This document shows, piece by piece, positions 7,953 through 16,647 of a DNA stretch of 64,000 nt. How positions within the stretch are numbered: the first letter of the stretch is position 1; every line of letters begins with the position of its first letter. This DNA comes from Spiribacter halobius (GTDB taxonomy: Bacteria > Pseudomonadota > Gammaproteobacteria > Nitrococcales > Nitrococcaceae), in NCBI RefSeq assembly GCF_020883455.1, contig NZ_CP086615.1, forward strand, positions 1,488,001 through 1,552,000. The letters run 5' to 3'. The notes below the pieces were generated by a model. It had not been told where the DNA came from. It did no database searches and saw only the letters and a list, made by a program, of their open reading frames with translations. Both the position numbers and the translations under genes were made by a program.

Positions 7953-8363
7953 ATGAGCCTGCGATTGACGGCGCGCCAGCGGATCGTCGCCCTCACCGGG
8001 GCGCTGCTGGCCGGCTCCGGTGTCGTGTTCGGCGCGTTCGGCGCACACGCGCTCCGGGCCCGACTGGACGCCGAAGGACTGGGCGCGTGGGAGACGGCCG
8101 TGCTGTATCAGCTGGTGCATGGGCTCGCGCTGCTGGCGATGGCCGCGCTTGCGCCGGCTGCCCCGCGCGGGCACTGGCTGGATCGGGCGGCCCTGGCCCT
8201 GGCGCTGGGCACGCTGCTGTTCAGCGGCAGCATCTATGCGCTCAGTCTGGGCGCACCGGGCTGGCTCGGGCCGGTAACGCCCATCGGCGGGGTATTGCTC
8301 ATCCTGGGCTGGCTGGGCGCGGTGTTGGCGCTCATCGGCGGCCACGCGCCGCGGCGCGTGTGA
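7953..8363 (+). CDS. DUF423 inner-membrane protein (YgdD family)
   Basis: 136 residues with four hydrophobic segments (about 12-32, 48-67, 73-93, 100-128) and the family hallmark GAFGAHALR near residue 27-35, followed by a conserved tyrosine/histidine stretch AVLYQLVHGLALL. Function unknown in all members; it is widespread in proteobacteria. GGAGG lies just upstream of the ATG. Divergent from the aminotransferase, with about 85 bases of shared upstream DNA. Confidence 0.92.
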   Translation: MSLRLTARQRIVALTGALLAGSGVVFGAFGAHALRARLDAEGLGAWETAVLYQLVHGLALLAMAALAPAAPRGHWLDRAALALALGTLLFSGSIYALSLGAPGWLGPVTPIGGVLLILGWLGAVLALIGGHAPRRV

Positions 8364-8365
8364 GC

Positions 8366-8375
8366 ATAACGTTAT
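8366..8375. promoter_or_regulatory. Palindrome upstream of the ABC/IscU/DsrE cassette (possible operator)
   Basis: Perfect 10-bp palindrome ATAACGTTAT in an AT-rich island (8364-8380) of otherwise very GC-rich DNA, 84 bases before the cassette's first gene. It could bind a dimeric regulator, but no regulator gene is adjacent. Confidence 0.3.
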
Positions 8376-8458
8376 AAAACTAGAGCCGATCAGTCTTTCT
8401 GGTTTGGGCGCTTTGGCCCTATCCTTTCAGCATCCCTTGCTGTCGAGATTGAACCGCC

Positions 8459-9526
8459 ATGTCCAACTGCTGCAATGATCTCGGCCCGCTCGGGCGGGGC
8501 GAGGTGGAGGTGCTCCACGTCAGCCGCGGCGTCAGCCGCCGCTCCCTGCTCAAGGGCATGGCCGGCGTCGCGGGCCTCGCTGCCCTGGGCGGCGTTCGCC
8601 CGGCCTTCGGCCAGCAGGAGCGGGTGCGGCTCGCCTTCTGCAGCCAGCTGCTCTGCGTCGTGCCCTACGAGGCGACCCGCGCCGCCGGCTTCTTCGCCGA
8701 GGAAGGCCTGGACGTCGAGCTGGTCTACACCCGGGGAGGCAGCGCGGCGCTGCAGGCCCTGAACGGGGGCGCCGTGGACTATGCCGCGACCTCGTTCGAC
8801 GCGGCCCTGAACGCGTTCGCGAGCGGTGCGGATATCGTCCGCGTCGCGACCACCGGGCGGCTGCCGCTGTTCGCGCTTGCCACCAGCGTGGAGCAGGCCG
8901 ACAGCATCACCTCGGTGGCCGACCTGGAAGGCCGCACCGTCGGTGTTTCCGCCCTCGGCAATGCGGACCATGCGTTCCTGCGGTATCTGCTGGGGCGCGC
9001 CGGCGTCGATGTGGACAGCGTCTCCTTCGCCACCGTGGGCACCAATCTCTACGACGCCCTGCGCCTCGGCCAGCTCGATGCCGGCATGGTCCAGGAGCCG
9101 GCGCTCTCGCTGCTGCAGGAGCGCGGCGCCCGCGTGCTGGTCAACGGCATGGACATCGAAGACGTGCGCGAGTACCTGGGCGGCGCCTACGAGTTCATGG
9201 GCGTCGCCGTGCGCCGCGAGGAGCTGGAGGCGAAGCGCGACCAGATCCGGCGCCTCGCCCGGGCGCTGGAGAAGGGACTGGGCTTCGTCCAGGAGGCGGA
9301 GCCGGAGGCGCTGGTGGACGCGCTGCCGCGGGAGATCATCACCGGCGGCGACCGCGAGCTCGTCGCCCGCAGCCTGGAGCGCTACCGGGCCTCACTGTAT
9401 CCGCGGGAGGTGACCCTGGACCTCGACGCCATGCGCCGCGTCATCGAGGTGCAGAAGGCGGCGGGCGGCCGCGGCGGCAGCGTCGATCTGGAGGCCATCG
9501 CCAGGCCGGACGTGGTGGCGTCCTGA
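8459..9526 (+). CDS. Tat-exported ABC transporter substrate-binding protein (SsuA/ThiY/NMT1 type)
   Basis: 355 residues. A twin-arginine signal lies unusually far in (SRRSLLKG at about residues 26-33, then a hydrophobic stretch to about 50), preceded by an odd N-terminus with a vicinal cysteine pair, MSNCC. The mature part has the NMT1/SsuA-like pattern: G-FFAEEGLDVELV, a GG-AALQAL-GG ligand loop, DLEGRTVGVS, and GQLDAG. Such proteins deliver sulfonates, thiamine precursors, nitrate or similar small ligands to a permease. The two cysteines in RLAFCSQLLCVV are also unusual for the family. It is the first of five overlapping genes; the context (IscU-like and DsrE-like proteins) suggests a sulfur, metal or metalloid ligand rather than taurine. 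Confidence 0.88.
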   Translation: MSNCCNDLGPLGRGEVEVLHVSRGVSRRSLLKGMAGVAGLAALGGVRPAFGQQERVRLAFCSQLLCVVPYEATRAAGFFAEEGLDVELVYTRGGSAALQALNGGAVDYAATSFDAALNAFASGADIVRVATTGRLPLFALATSVEQADSITSVADLEGRTVGVSALGNADHAFLRYLLGRAGVDVDSVSFATVGTNLYDALRLGQLDAGMVQEPALSLLQERGARVLVNGMDIEDVREYLGGAYEFMGVAVRREELEAKRDQIRRLARALEKGLGFVQEAEPEALVDALPREIITGGDRELVARSLERYRASLYPREVTLDLDAMRRVIEVQKAAGGRGGSVDLEAIARPDVVAS

Positions 9527-10305
9527 TGCTCCGCATTCGCGACCTGGAGATGAGCTATGGCGCCGAGCCGGTGCTTCAGAACGTCGACCTCGACGTCGCC
9601 GCCGGCGAATTCGTGAGCCTGATCGGCCCCTCCGGCTGCGGCAAGAGTACGCTGCTGCGCGCGGTCATGGGGCTGCAGGCGCCGAGCCACGGCAGCGTGG
9701 ACCTCGCGGTCGACCGCAACCACGTCGGCTTCCTGTTCCAGGACGACGCCCTGCTGCCCTGGCGTTCGGCCCGGGACAATGTCGCCCTGGGTTTGCGCAT
9801 TCGCGGCCGGCGCAAGGCCGAGGCGCGGGACGAGGCCATGCGCTGGCTCGAGTCCGTGGGCCTCGGCAGTTTCGGCGACCGCTACCCCCGGGAGCTCTCC
9901 GGCGGCCAGCGCAAGCGCGTGGCGATCGCCCAGGTCCTGGCGCTGCGACCGAAGCTGCTGCTGATGGACGAGCCCTTCGCCTCGCTCGATGCCATTGTCC
10001 GTCACTACCTCACCGAGGATCTTCTCAGCTGGGTGGAGGGCGAGAACCTCACCGTGCTCATGGTTACCCACGACCTGGAGGAGGCCGTGGCGGTTTCGGA
10101 CCGGGTGGTGCTGCTCGGCAATGGGCCGCGGGCGCAGGTCAAGGGCCGCTGGGAGATCGACCTGCCGCGCCCGCGGGATCTGCTGCAGGTCAAGGAGCAG
10201 CCCCGCTTCGCGGCCATTGCCCGTGAGCTGTGGAGCTCGCTCTCGGAAGAGGTGCGCACGCCGACGGTTCGCCGTCGGCCCGACCTGAAGGTGGTGAACC
10301 AGTGA
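9526..10305 (+). CDS. ABC transporter ATP-binding protein
   Basis: 259 residues; its ATG overlaps the previous stop by one base (TGATG). Walker A GPSGCGKST at 34-42, Q-loop LFQDDALLPW near 70-79, signature LSGGQ at 124-128, Walker B LLLMDEP at 144-150, and switch histidine in VTHDLEEA. It belongs to the nitrate/sulfonate/taurine (SsuB/TauB) subfamily that pairs with NMT1-type binding proteins. It powers the permease encoded next. Confidence 0.95.
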   Translation: MLRIRDLEMSYGAEPVLQNVDLDVAAGEFVSLIGPSGCGKSTLLRAVMGLQAPSHGSVDLAVDRNHVGFLFQDDALLPWRSARDNVALGLRIRGRRKAEARDEAMRWLESVGLGSFGDRYPRELSGGQRKRVAIAQVLALRPKLLLMDEPFASLDAIVRHYLTEDLLSWVEGENLTVLMVTHDLEEAVAVSDRVVLLGNGPRAQVKGRWEIDLPRPRDLLQVKEQPRFAAIARELWSSLSEEVRTPTVRRRPDLKVVNQ

Positions 10306-11063
10306 ATCGCGGGCAACTCGGTCTCGCGCTCCGGCGCGCCGCCTCGCTGACGCTGGTGCTCCTGCTCTGGGAGGGCGTCAGCCGCATGGGCTGGGTGGAT
10401 CCCTTCTACGCGCCGCCGCCCTCGGCCATCGCCGGCTCCATCGGCGCGCTGTTCGTGGACGGGGACATCTACCAGCATCTGGAGGCGACCTTCGGCGCCG
10501 CCCTGCTCGGTCTGGGACTCGGCCTCGCCGGCGGTGCGCTGCTCGGCTTCATTGCCGCGCTGGCGCGCCCGGTGGCGGAGCTGCTGGAGCCGGTGATGGC
10601 CATGCTGAACGCCATTCCGCGGGTGATCCTGGCGCCGCTGTTCATCATCTGGCTCGGGATCGGCCTGGCCTCGAAGGTGGCGCTGTCGTTCATCCTCGTG
10701 GTGGTGCTGACCTTCTTCGCCGTCTACAACGGTATTCGCGACGTCGACAGCCGGCTGGTGGAGCGGGTCCGTACCCTGGGCGGCGGGCCGCTGGTGCTGC
10801 TGCGCGAGGTGTATATCCCCTCGGTGGTGGCCTGGGTCATGGGCAGCCTCAAGGTGGCCGTGGGCTTTGCCTTCACCGGGGCCGTGGTGGGCGAGTTCGT
10901 GGCCTCCAGCCGTGGGCTCGGATACCTTCTCGCCTTCGCCCAGAGCACCTACAACGCTGAGCTGACCTTCGCCCTGATCTTCCTCGTGCTCACCTTCGTC
11001 ATGCTGCTGTTCGGGGCCGCCGGGGCCCTGGAGCGGCACCTGCTGCGCTGGAAATACCGGTGA
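10302..11063 (+). CDS. ABC transporter permease (SsuC/TauC family)
   Basis: 253 residues from the GTG at 10302, which overlaps the ATPase stop by four bases; a longer frame from 10230 would run through the ATPase gene and is not credible. About six membrane spans, and the cytoplasmic EAA-type loop at RTLGGGPLVLLREVYIPSVVAWVMGSLKVA. Inner-membrane channel for the cassette's unknown substrate. Its stop overlaps the next gene. Confidence 0.93.
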   Translation: MNRGQLGLALRRAASLTLVLLLWEGVSRMGWVDPFYAPPPSAIAGSIGALFVDGDIYQHLEATFGAALLGLGLGLAGGALLGFIAALARPVAELLEPVMAMLNAIPRVILAPLFIIWLGIGLASKVALSFILVVVLTFFAVYNGIRDVDSRLVERVRTLGGGPLVLLREVYIPSVVAWVMGSLKVAVGFAFTGAVVGEFVASSRGLGYLLAFAQSTYNAELTFALIFLVLTFVMLLFGAAGALERHLLRWKYR

Positions 11064-11455
11064 GCTGCTGCGGTGGGGACGAGCGGTCGTCGTTTCAGGC
11101 CCAGGCCTGCGTTGAACGGGGCCTGCGCACCCGCCGCGAGCTGCCCCTGCCGATGGCGGGGGCCTGGCTGACCAATGCCGAGGGGCTGCGGGCGCGTTTC
11201 AGCCTTGGCCTCGATGAACAGGGGCGGATCGCGGCGGTCCGCTTCCAGTGCAGCCCCTGTGTCACGCTGATCGCCTACTGCCAGGCCCTCGCCGAGCTCG
11301 AGGCCGGCCATCCGCTCTCCGTGAGCCCCACCTGCGATACCGAGGATCTCGTTGCCCGGGTGGCCGGGGTGCCGCCGTTCCGCCAGGACCGCGCCGCGCT
11401 GGCGACCGCCGCGTGGCGCGCCGCCCTTCTGCAAGCCAGTACGGAGTCCGCCTGA
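11060..11455 (+). CDS. IscU/NifU N-terminal-like cysteine-rich protein
   Basis: 131 residues, GTG start overlapping the permease stop by four bases. Begins MSCCGG, so a vicinal cysteine pair at residues 3-4. The body resembles the IscU/NifU-N scaffold fold: LTNAEGLRARFSLGLDEQGRIAAVRFQC, a hydrophobic helix, then RVAGVPPFRQDRAALATAAWRAAL. Cysteines at 17, 64, 67, 74 and 92 do not follow the canonical IscU trio (the FKTFGCGSA loop is replaced by FQCSPC). It is therefore probably not the housekeeping Fe-S scaffold but a specialised metal, sulfur or metalloid carrier for the neighbouring transporter. Confidence 0.75.
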   Translation: MSCCGGDERSSFQAQACVERGLRTRRELPLPMAGAWLTNAEGLRARFSLGLDEQGRIAAVRFQCSPCVTLIAYCQALAELEAGHPLSVSPTCDTEDLVARVAGVPPFRQDRAALATAAWRAALLQASTESA

Positions 11456-11793
11456 TGAAGGTCGCCTACATCTTCGCCACGCAACGCCATAACGTCTCGT
11501 ACGTGCTCGCCAGGATGATCCTGCCGCAGCTGGAGGAGGACCGGCACGGCGTCGAGGTGGTGGGCATGTTCTTCTTCGAGGACAACAACTACGTGCTCGT
11601 CGACGGCAACCCCATCGGCGAGCGCCTGCGCGCGGTGGCGGAGCGCAGCGGCATGCTGCTCATGGGCTGCGACCAGTGCTGCTACGAGCGCGAGATCGCC
11701 GACCGGCTCATGCCCGGCGTGCCCATCGGCTGCTTTCCCGACCTCTACGGCGCGCTCTCCGGCAACATGCCGGATCAGGTGATTACCCTGTAA
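11455..11793 (+). CDS. DsrE-like small protein with CDQCC motif
   Basis: 112 residues; start overlaps the previous stop by one base. N-terminal MKVAYIFATQ, then FFFEDNNYVLVDG and a C-terminal PDQVITL give a DsrE/F-like alpha/beta fold as in sulfur-relay and multimeric persulfide carriers. The distinctive feature is GCDQCC with cysteines 72, 75 and 76, plus Cys93 in PIGCFPDLYGAL. The arrangement recalls SaoD, the DsrE-related component of selenocysteine-assisted organometal (SAO) loci, but there is no selenocysteine codon here. Likely carries a persulfide or thiophilic metal for the cassette. Last gene of the operon; converges on pdeM. Confidence 0.72.
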   Translation: MKVAYIFATQRHNVSYVLARMILPQLEEDRHGVEVVGMFFFEDNNYVLVDGNPIGERLRAVAERSGMLLMGCDQCCYEREIADRLMPGVPIGCFPDLYGALSGNMPDQVITL

Positions 11794-11946
11794 CCCCCTG
11801 GCTGTGCCCGGTGTCCTTGACCGCCGTGGCCCCGCATCTGCGCCTCCTGCGTGTCGAGTCAGCCGGCCCCGGGCAACCTGTTGGGCCTCCAGGGCCGGAG
11901 CGCAGCGCGTGCGCGCGCCCGGCGCTCCCTCCGGATCCGGGGAATT

Positions 11947-12618
11947 TCAGGAATCCAATGGCACCACCCGGTCCGGGATGGCGGCGTAGCGCCGGCGGCC
12001 CCGGCCGGGGCCGACCAGACGGCCGCCGGTGAGCTCGCCGAAGGCGGGGAGGGTCAGTCCCCCCCCTTCCAGCACGAAGGCGGGGAGGCGGAGCGTGTCC
12101 CGGGCCGGGCCTTGCAGGCGCACCGCCGGGTGCAGGTGGCCGGCGAGCACCGGACCCTCGGGGTCGGGGCAGGGGTGATGGCGCAGTACGAACGGCGCCA
12201 CTGGCAGCCGCTCGGCGTGCCATTCCAGCAGCCCCGCGAGGGGCTCCGGGGTACGGTCATGGTTGCCGCGCACCGCCCGCAGGGCCGGGCCCGGATAGCG
12301 CTCGCGCCAGCGGGCGATGATTCCGGGCAGCGGGTCCTCCGGCGGCAGCGCGGCGTGGAGGACGTCCCCGAGGATCACGATCTGCCGTGGGGCGAGTTGC
12401 TCGACGAGACCGCCAAGGCGTGCCAGCGTCTGCGCGGAGCTGCCCCTGGGCACGGCCATGCCGGCGCGGCGGAAGCTCGCCCCCTTGCCGAGGTGGGTGT
12501 CCGCGATCAGCAGCGTGCCGCCGCCCGGCCACCAGACGGCGCGCTCCGGCAGCAGCCAGAGCGGCTCGCCCGCGAGCTCCAGGGTCAAGGCGCCGGTCGG
12601 CGGGTCGACGCCGCTCAT
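11947..12618 (-). CDS. pdeM: Ligase-associated DNA damage response metallophosphoesterase PdeM
   Basis: 223 residues. Calcineurin-like metal-binding motifs in order: DTHLGK, GDVLHAAL, RGNHDR, and a C-terminal GHLHP. These bind two metal ions, typically Mn2+, for DNA or phosphodiester cleavage. The ATG at 12618 overlaps the helicase stop by four bases, placing it last in the exonuclease-ligase-helicase-PdeM operon. This four-gene set is known from Pseudomonas putida and many other bacteria as a DNA repair module. The upstream reading through in frame (to 14259) is antisense-type noise inside the helicase gene. Confidence 0.92.
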   Translation of the reverse strand: MSGVDPPTGALTLELAGEPLWLLPERAVWWPGGGTLLIADTHLGKGASFRRAGMAVPRGSSAQTLARLGGLVEQLAPRQIVILGDVLHAALPPEDPLPGIIARWRERYPGPALRAVRGNHDRTPEPLAGLLEWHAERLPVAPFVLRHHPCPDPEGPVLAGHLHPAVRLQGPARDTLRLPAFVLEGGGLTLPAFGELTGGRLVGPGRGRRRYAAIPDRVVPLDS

Positions 12619-15059
12619 GCCGGCCCCGCCGCTTTCTCGAGCCGCGCCACCATGCGCGCCACCCGGTCCTCCCAGCGCTCGGTGCTGAGACGGTTGCGCA
12701 GCCGGTCGGCCCAGAGCGGGAAGGCGAGCGGTGTGAGCCGCTCGGGCTCGTGGTAGCGCACCCGCCAGTCGCTGATGTCGCCAAGCACCCGGCGCAGCCG
12801 CTGCAGCTCCAGCTGGCGCTCCAGTACCTCGTCCCGGGCCTGGCCGAGCAGCCGGTTGTCCGGGTCGTAGCGGGCGAGGGTGTCGTAGATGAGGCCGCTG
12901 GAGGCCTGCAGCTGACGCGCCGACTTGCCGCGGCCGGGATAGCCCTGGAACACCAGCCCGGCGATGCGGGCGATGTCCCGGAACTGGCGGCGGGCGAGCT
13001 CGCTCGCGTTGACGCAGGCGAGCAGGTCCTCCACCAGCGCCTCCGGGTGGAACAGGCTGCGCACTGTCTCGGCGTCCAGCGCCGGGAGCTCGTCCGCCAG
13101 CAGCTCGAAGCCGTAGTCGTTCACCGTGATGCTGAAGGTGGCGGGCTGACGCCGGCCGAGTCGCCAGGCGATCAGCGCCGCCAGGCCCTCGTGCACCAGC
13201 CGCCCGGCAAAGGGATACAGGAACAGGTGCGCCCCCTCGCGGCTGTCCACCCGTTCGGCGAGCAGCTCGCCGGGACCCGGCAGTGCGGACCAGCGCTGCT
13301 GGATGGCGAGGACGTCCGCCACCGCACGGGTCTCCGGGTCCCGCAGATGGCCGGCACGCACCTCGGCAAGGATCTCGCGCACGCCGTCGGCGAGCTCCGT
13401 GGACAGCGGCAGTCGTCCGCCCTGCCAGCGGGGCACCGCGCGGCGGCTGCCCCGGGCGCGGCGGACGTAGGCGGTGAGATCGCGCACCCGCACCAGCTCC
13501 AGGGCGCGTCCGGCGAACAGGAAGGTATCGCCGGGCCGCAGCCGGGAGATGAAGCTCTCCTCGATGGTGCCGAGATGGCCGCCGCCCTGGAAGCGCACGG
13601 CGATGGCCGCGTCGCTGGTGATGGTGCCGATGCTCATGCGGTGCCGGGCCGCGTGGGCGCGGCCGGCGATCCGGTAGCGGCCGTCGTCGCCGCGCAGCAC
13701 GCGCCGGAAATCGGGGTAGGCCGCCAGCACCGGGCCTCCGCCGGTGACGAAGTCCAGCACCCATTGCCAGGCCTCGTCGCCGAGGTCGCGGTAGGCGTGG
13801 GTGGTGCGGACCTCGGCCAGCAGCGCCTCCGGCTGGAAGCCGTCCCCGGCCGCCAGCGTGACCAGATGCTGGGCGAGGACGTCCAGGCAGCCGCGCAGCG
13901 GCGTCCGACCCTCGATGCGCCCGGCGTCCCAGGCACGGCGGGCGGCGGCGATCTCCACCAGCTCCAGGGCATGGCTCGGCACGCACAGCACCTCGCTCTC
14001 CGCGCCCGGCTGGTGGCCGCAGCGCCCGGCACGCTGTGCGAGCCGGGCCACGCCCTTGGGGCTGCCTACCTGGACCACCCGGTCCACCGGGCTGAAGTCC
14101 ACGCCGAGGTCGAGGCTCGAGGTGGCCACCACGCAGCGGAAGCGCCCCTCGCGCAGGCCCGCCTCGATGCGGTCGCGCAGCGCCCGGTCGATGGAGCCAT
14201 GGTGCAGGCCGAGGCCCTCGAGCCAGTCGCTGCGGGCGCGCAGGATCGCCTCGAACCACAGCTCCGCCTGGGAGCGGGTGTTGGTGAAGAGCAGACAGGA
14301 GCGCGCGCTCCCCAGGTGCTCGAGCACTTGCGGCAGCAGGCTGACGCCGAGATGTCCCGCCCAGGGGAAACGCTCGTGGCGCCCGGGCAGCAGCCCGCGG
14401 ATGCGGATGCGCTTGGCCTCGCTGCCGCGGATGAGCTCACCACGGGGATCGCCGGCCAGCAACACGTCCTGCGCTTCCGCGGTGTTGCCGAGGGTCGCGG
14501 ACAGCCCCCAGACGCGCAGCCCCGGTGCCAGCGCCCGCAGGCGCGCGAGGCAGAGCTCGAGCTGAACGCCGCGCTTGCTGCCGAGGAGCTCGTGCCATTC
14601 GTCCACCACCACCGCTCTCAGCCCGCGAAAGGCCTCGCCACCGCGCCGGTAGGAGAGCAGCAGCGACAGGCTCTCCGGGGTGGTGACCAGCGCCGCCGGG
14701 GGCCGCCGGCGCTGGCGGGCGCGGGCGCTGGCGCCGGTATCCCCGGTGCGCTTCTCCACCCGCCAGCGCAGGCCGACGCCGTCCGTCGCCGCCTGCAGGT
14801 TGGTCACCGTGTCGCTGGCGAGTGCCCGCAGCGGCGTCACCCAGAGCACCCGCAGGGGCGGGTCATGGTCGGCGCGGGCCAGACCCTCCAGCAGCGGGCC
14901 GCCCCAGGCGGCCAGCGACTTGCCGGAGCCGGTGGCCGAGTGCACCAGGCCGCTGCGCCCGGCGAGGTAGGCGGCCCAGGTGGCCCGCTGGAAGTCTGCC
15001 GGCGTCCAGCCCTGGCCGGCGAACCAGTCGCCCAGCGCGGTCCCGGCCTCAGGCTTCAT
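12615..15059 (-). CDS. lhr: Ligase-associated DEXH-box helicase (Lhr-core type)
   Basis: 814 residues, the length of Lhr-Core. Motif I SATGSGKSLA near residue 63, motif II VVVDEWHELLGSKRG, motif III LSATLGN, and motif VI QRAGRCGHQ define a superfamily 2 ATP-dependent 3'-5' DNA helicase. The C-terminal half carries the winged-helix and Lhr-specific regions (FLFAGRALELVRVRD, PGPGELLAER). It overlaps the ligase gene by 11 bases. It would unwind or remodel DNA ends for the partner nuclease and ligase. Confidence 0.95.
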   Translation of the reverse strand: MKPEAGTALGDWFAGQGWTPADFQRATWAAYLAGRSGLVHSATGSGKSLAAWGGPLLEGLARADHDPPLRVLWVTPLRALASDTVTNLQAATDGVGLRWRVEKRTGDTGASARARQRRRPPAALVTTPESLSLLLSYRRGGEAFRGLRAVVVDEWHELLGSKRGVQLELCLARLRALAPGLRVWGLSATLGNTAEAQDVLLAGDPRGELIRGSEAKRIRIRGLLPGRHERFPWAGHLGVSLLPQVLEHLGSARSCLLFTNTRSQAELWFEAILRARSDWLEGLGLHHGSIDRALRDRIEAGLREGRFRCVVATSSLDLGVDFSPVDRVVQVGSPKGVARLAQRAGRCGHQPGAESEVLCVPSHALELVEIAAARRAWDAGRIEGRTPLRGCLDVLAQHLVTLAAGDGFQPEALLAEVRTTHAYRDLGDEAWQWVLDFVTGGGPVLAAYPDFRRVLRGDDGRYRIAGRAHAARHRMSIGTITSDAAIAVRFQGGGHLGTIEESFISRLRPGDTFLFAGRALELVRVRDLTAYVRRARGSRRAVPRWQGGRLPLSTELADGVREILAEVRAGHLRDPETRAVADVLAIQQRWSALPGPGELLAERVDSREGAHLFLYPFAGRLVHEGLAALIAWRLGRRQPATFSITVNDYGFELLADELPALDAETVRSLFHPEALVEDLLACVNASELARRQFRDIARIAGLVFQGYPGRGKSARQLQASSGLIYDTLARYDPDNRLLGQARDEVLERQLELQRLRRVLGDISDWRVRYHEPERLTPLAFPLWADRLRNRLSTERWEDRVARMVARLEKAAGPA

Positions 15060-16647
15060 CCAGCAGGGCCCGTACCTGGTTCAGGGAGTCGGCGTCGGCC
15101 GGGCCGAGATCCTCCCGCCAGCGGGCGATGCGCGGGAAGCGCAGGGCAACGCCGGACTTGTGCCGGCGCGAGGGGGCGATGCCCTCGAAGGCCAGCTCGA
15201 ACACCTGCACCGGCTCCACCGAGCGCACCGGACCGAAGCGCTCCACCGTGTGCCGGCGGATCCAGCGGTCCAGACGCCGGATCTCGGCGTCGTCCAGACC
15301 GGAGTAGGCCTTGGCTACAGGCACCAGGCCCTCGCCGTCGGGGACGGCGAAGGTGTAGTCGGTATAGAGGTTGGCGCGCCGGCCGTGGCCTGGCTGGGCG
15401 TAGATCAGGATGGCGTCGAGGGTGAGCGGGGCGACCTTCCACTTCCACCACGGCCCCTTGGGCCGGCCGATGCCGTAGGGGCTGTCCCGGCGCTTGAGCA
15501 TCACGCCCTCGACGCGCCGCGCCCGCGCCTCCGTGCGCAGGCGGTGCAGTCTGTCCCAGTCGCCGGCCTCGATCAGCGGCGAGAGTCGCAGCGGCGGCTC
15601 GACCCCGGCGAGCAGCCGCTCCAGCCGCTGCCGCCGCGCAGCGAGCGGTTCATGGCGGACGTCCTCGCCGCGGTCCTCGAGCACGTCATAGGCCAGCAGG
15701 TGCACCGGCACCTCCCGCCGCAGCTGCCGGCCCACGCGCTTGCGGCCCAGGCGGCGCTGGAGCTGGGAGAAGGGCAGCACCTCGCCGTCCCAGGCCAGCA
15801 GCTCGCCGTCGAGCACGGTATCCTCCGGCAGCTGCCAGGCCGCCTCGGCGACCTCGGGGAAGGTGTCCGTGATCATCTCCTCGCCCCGCGACCAGAGGAA
15901 CACCGCATCCTCCCGGCGCACCAGCTGCCCGCGGATGCCGTCCCACTTCCACTCGCACTGCCAGTCCGCGAGGGGCCCGAGCTGCGGTGCCGGGTCGGCA
16001 TCCAGCGGATGGGCGAGGAAGAACGGGTAGGGGCGGGAGGCGTCCTCGCGCCCGGAGCGCTCGTCGAACAGGCTGGCGAAGAACCCGGCATCCGGCCGCC
16101 AGTCGCCCATGAGCCGGTGGGCGATCACCGGCCGCGGCAGGCCGCTCGCCCGTGCCAGCGCACGCTCCACCAGGGTCTGCGAGACGCCTACCCGCAGCGC
16201 GCCGGTCAGGAGCTTGTTGTAGAGGAAGCAGGCCGGCCGCGGCAGGCCGCGCCAGGCGCTGCGCACGCGCCGGGCCTGCTCGTCTTCGGGCAGCTCCCGC
16301 AGGCTCAGCAGCTCCTCCTCCACCCAGGCCGCAAGGCCGCGCACATCGGCATCGGCGTCGCGGCGCTCGGGGTCCTCCAGCATCAGCGCGATGGTCTCGG
16401 CCAGGTCGCCGACGTGCTGGTGGGTCTCCTCCACCAGCCACTCCGGCAGGCCGCTCTCCGCCACCAGCCAGGCCCGCAGGCGGGCAGCACCGATGAGACG
16501 CTTGAGCCGCCGTCCGGAGAGGAAGTACACGGCCCAGGCGCCGTCCGCCGGCGGCACGCTGGCGAAGTAGTCCGCCAGCGCTGCCACCTTCTCGTTGGTG
16601 GCGTTGGTCTGGTCCAGGCGCTCGAAGAGCTCGCCGAAGCGCCTCAC
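15049..16647 (-). CDS. ATP-dependent DNA ligase (Lhr-associated type)
   Basis: 532 residues with three parts: an N-terminal helical DNA-binding domain (1-190), an adenylation domain with motif I EWKWDGIRGQ carrying the AMP-accepting lysine, motif IIIa LLAYDVLE and motif IV EGVMLKRRDSPY, and a C-terminal OB domain with motif VI near ALRFPRIARWRED. Seals nicks with ATP. It is a non-replicative ligase; the NAD-dependent LigA would be elsewhere. Overlaps the helicase by 11 bases and the exonuclease by four. Confidence 0.95.
   Translation of the reverse strand: MRRFGELFERLDQTNATNEKVAALADYFASVPPADGAWAVYFLSGRRLKRLIGAARLRAWLVAESGLPEWLVEETHQHVGDLAETIALMLEDPERRDADADVRGLAAWVEEELLSLRELPEDEQARRVRSAWRGLPRPACFLYNKLLTGALRVGVSQTLVERALARASGLPRPVIAHRLMGDWRPDAGFFASLFDERSGREDASRPYPFFLAHPLDADPAPQLGPLADWQCEWKWDGIRGQLVRREDAVFLWSRGEEMITDTFPEVAEAAWQLPEDTVLDGELLAWDGEVLPFSQLQRRLGRKRVGRQLRREVPVHLLAYDVLEDRGEDVRHEPLAARRQRLERLLAGVEPPLRLSPLIEAGDWDRLHRLRTEARARRVEGVMLKRRDSPYGIGRPKGPWWKWKVAPLTLDAILIYAQPGHGRRANLYTDYTFAVPDGEGLVPVAKAYSGLDDAEIRRLDRWIRRHTVERFGPVRSVEPVQVFELAFEGIAPSRRHKSGVALRFPRIARWREDLGPADADSLNQVRALLDEA

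Noticed and set aside
8459-11793. Selenoprotein-type SAO locus
   Set aside because: No in-frame TGA with a SECIS-like hairpin was seen, and the SaoL, SaoC and SaoE components are missing; only a similarity of layout is claimed.
11947-14259. 770-codon frame that includes PdeM with a long N-terminal extension
   Set aside because: The part upstream of 12618 is a wrong frame inside the helicase gene; the PdeM protein starts at the ATG overlapping the helicase stop.
12387-15425. 1012-codon open frame on the + strand
   Set aside because: Antisense to pdeM and the Lhr helicase, both of which have clear catalytic motifs; composition is low-complexity Arg/Ala/Gly.
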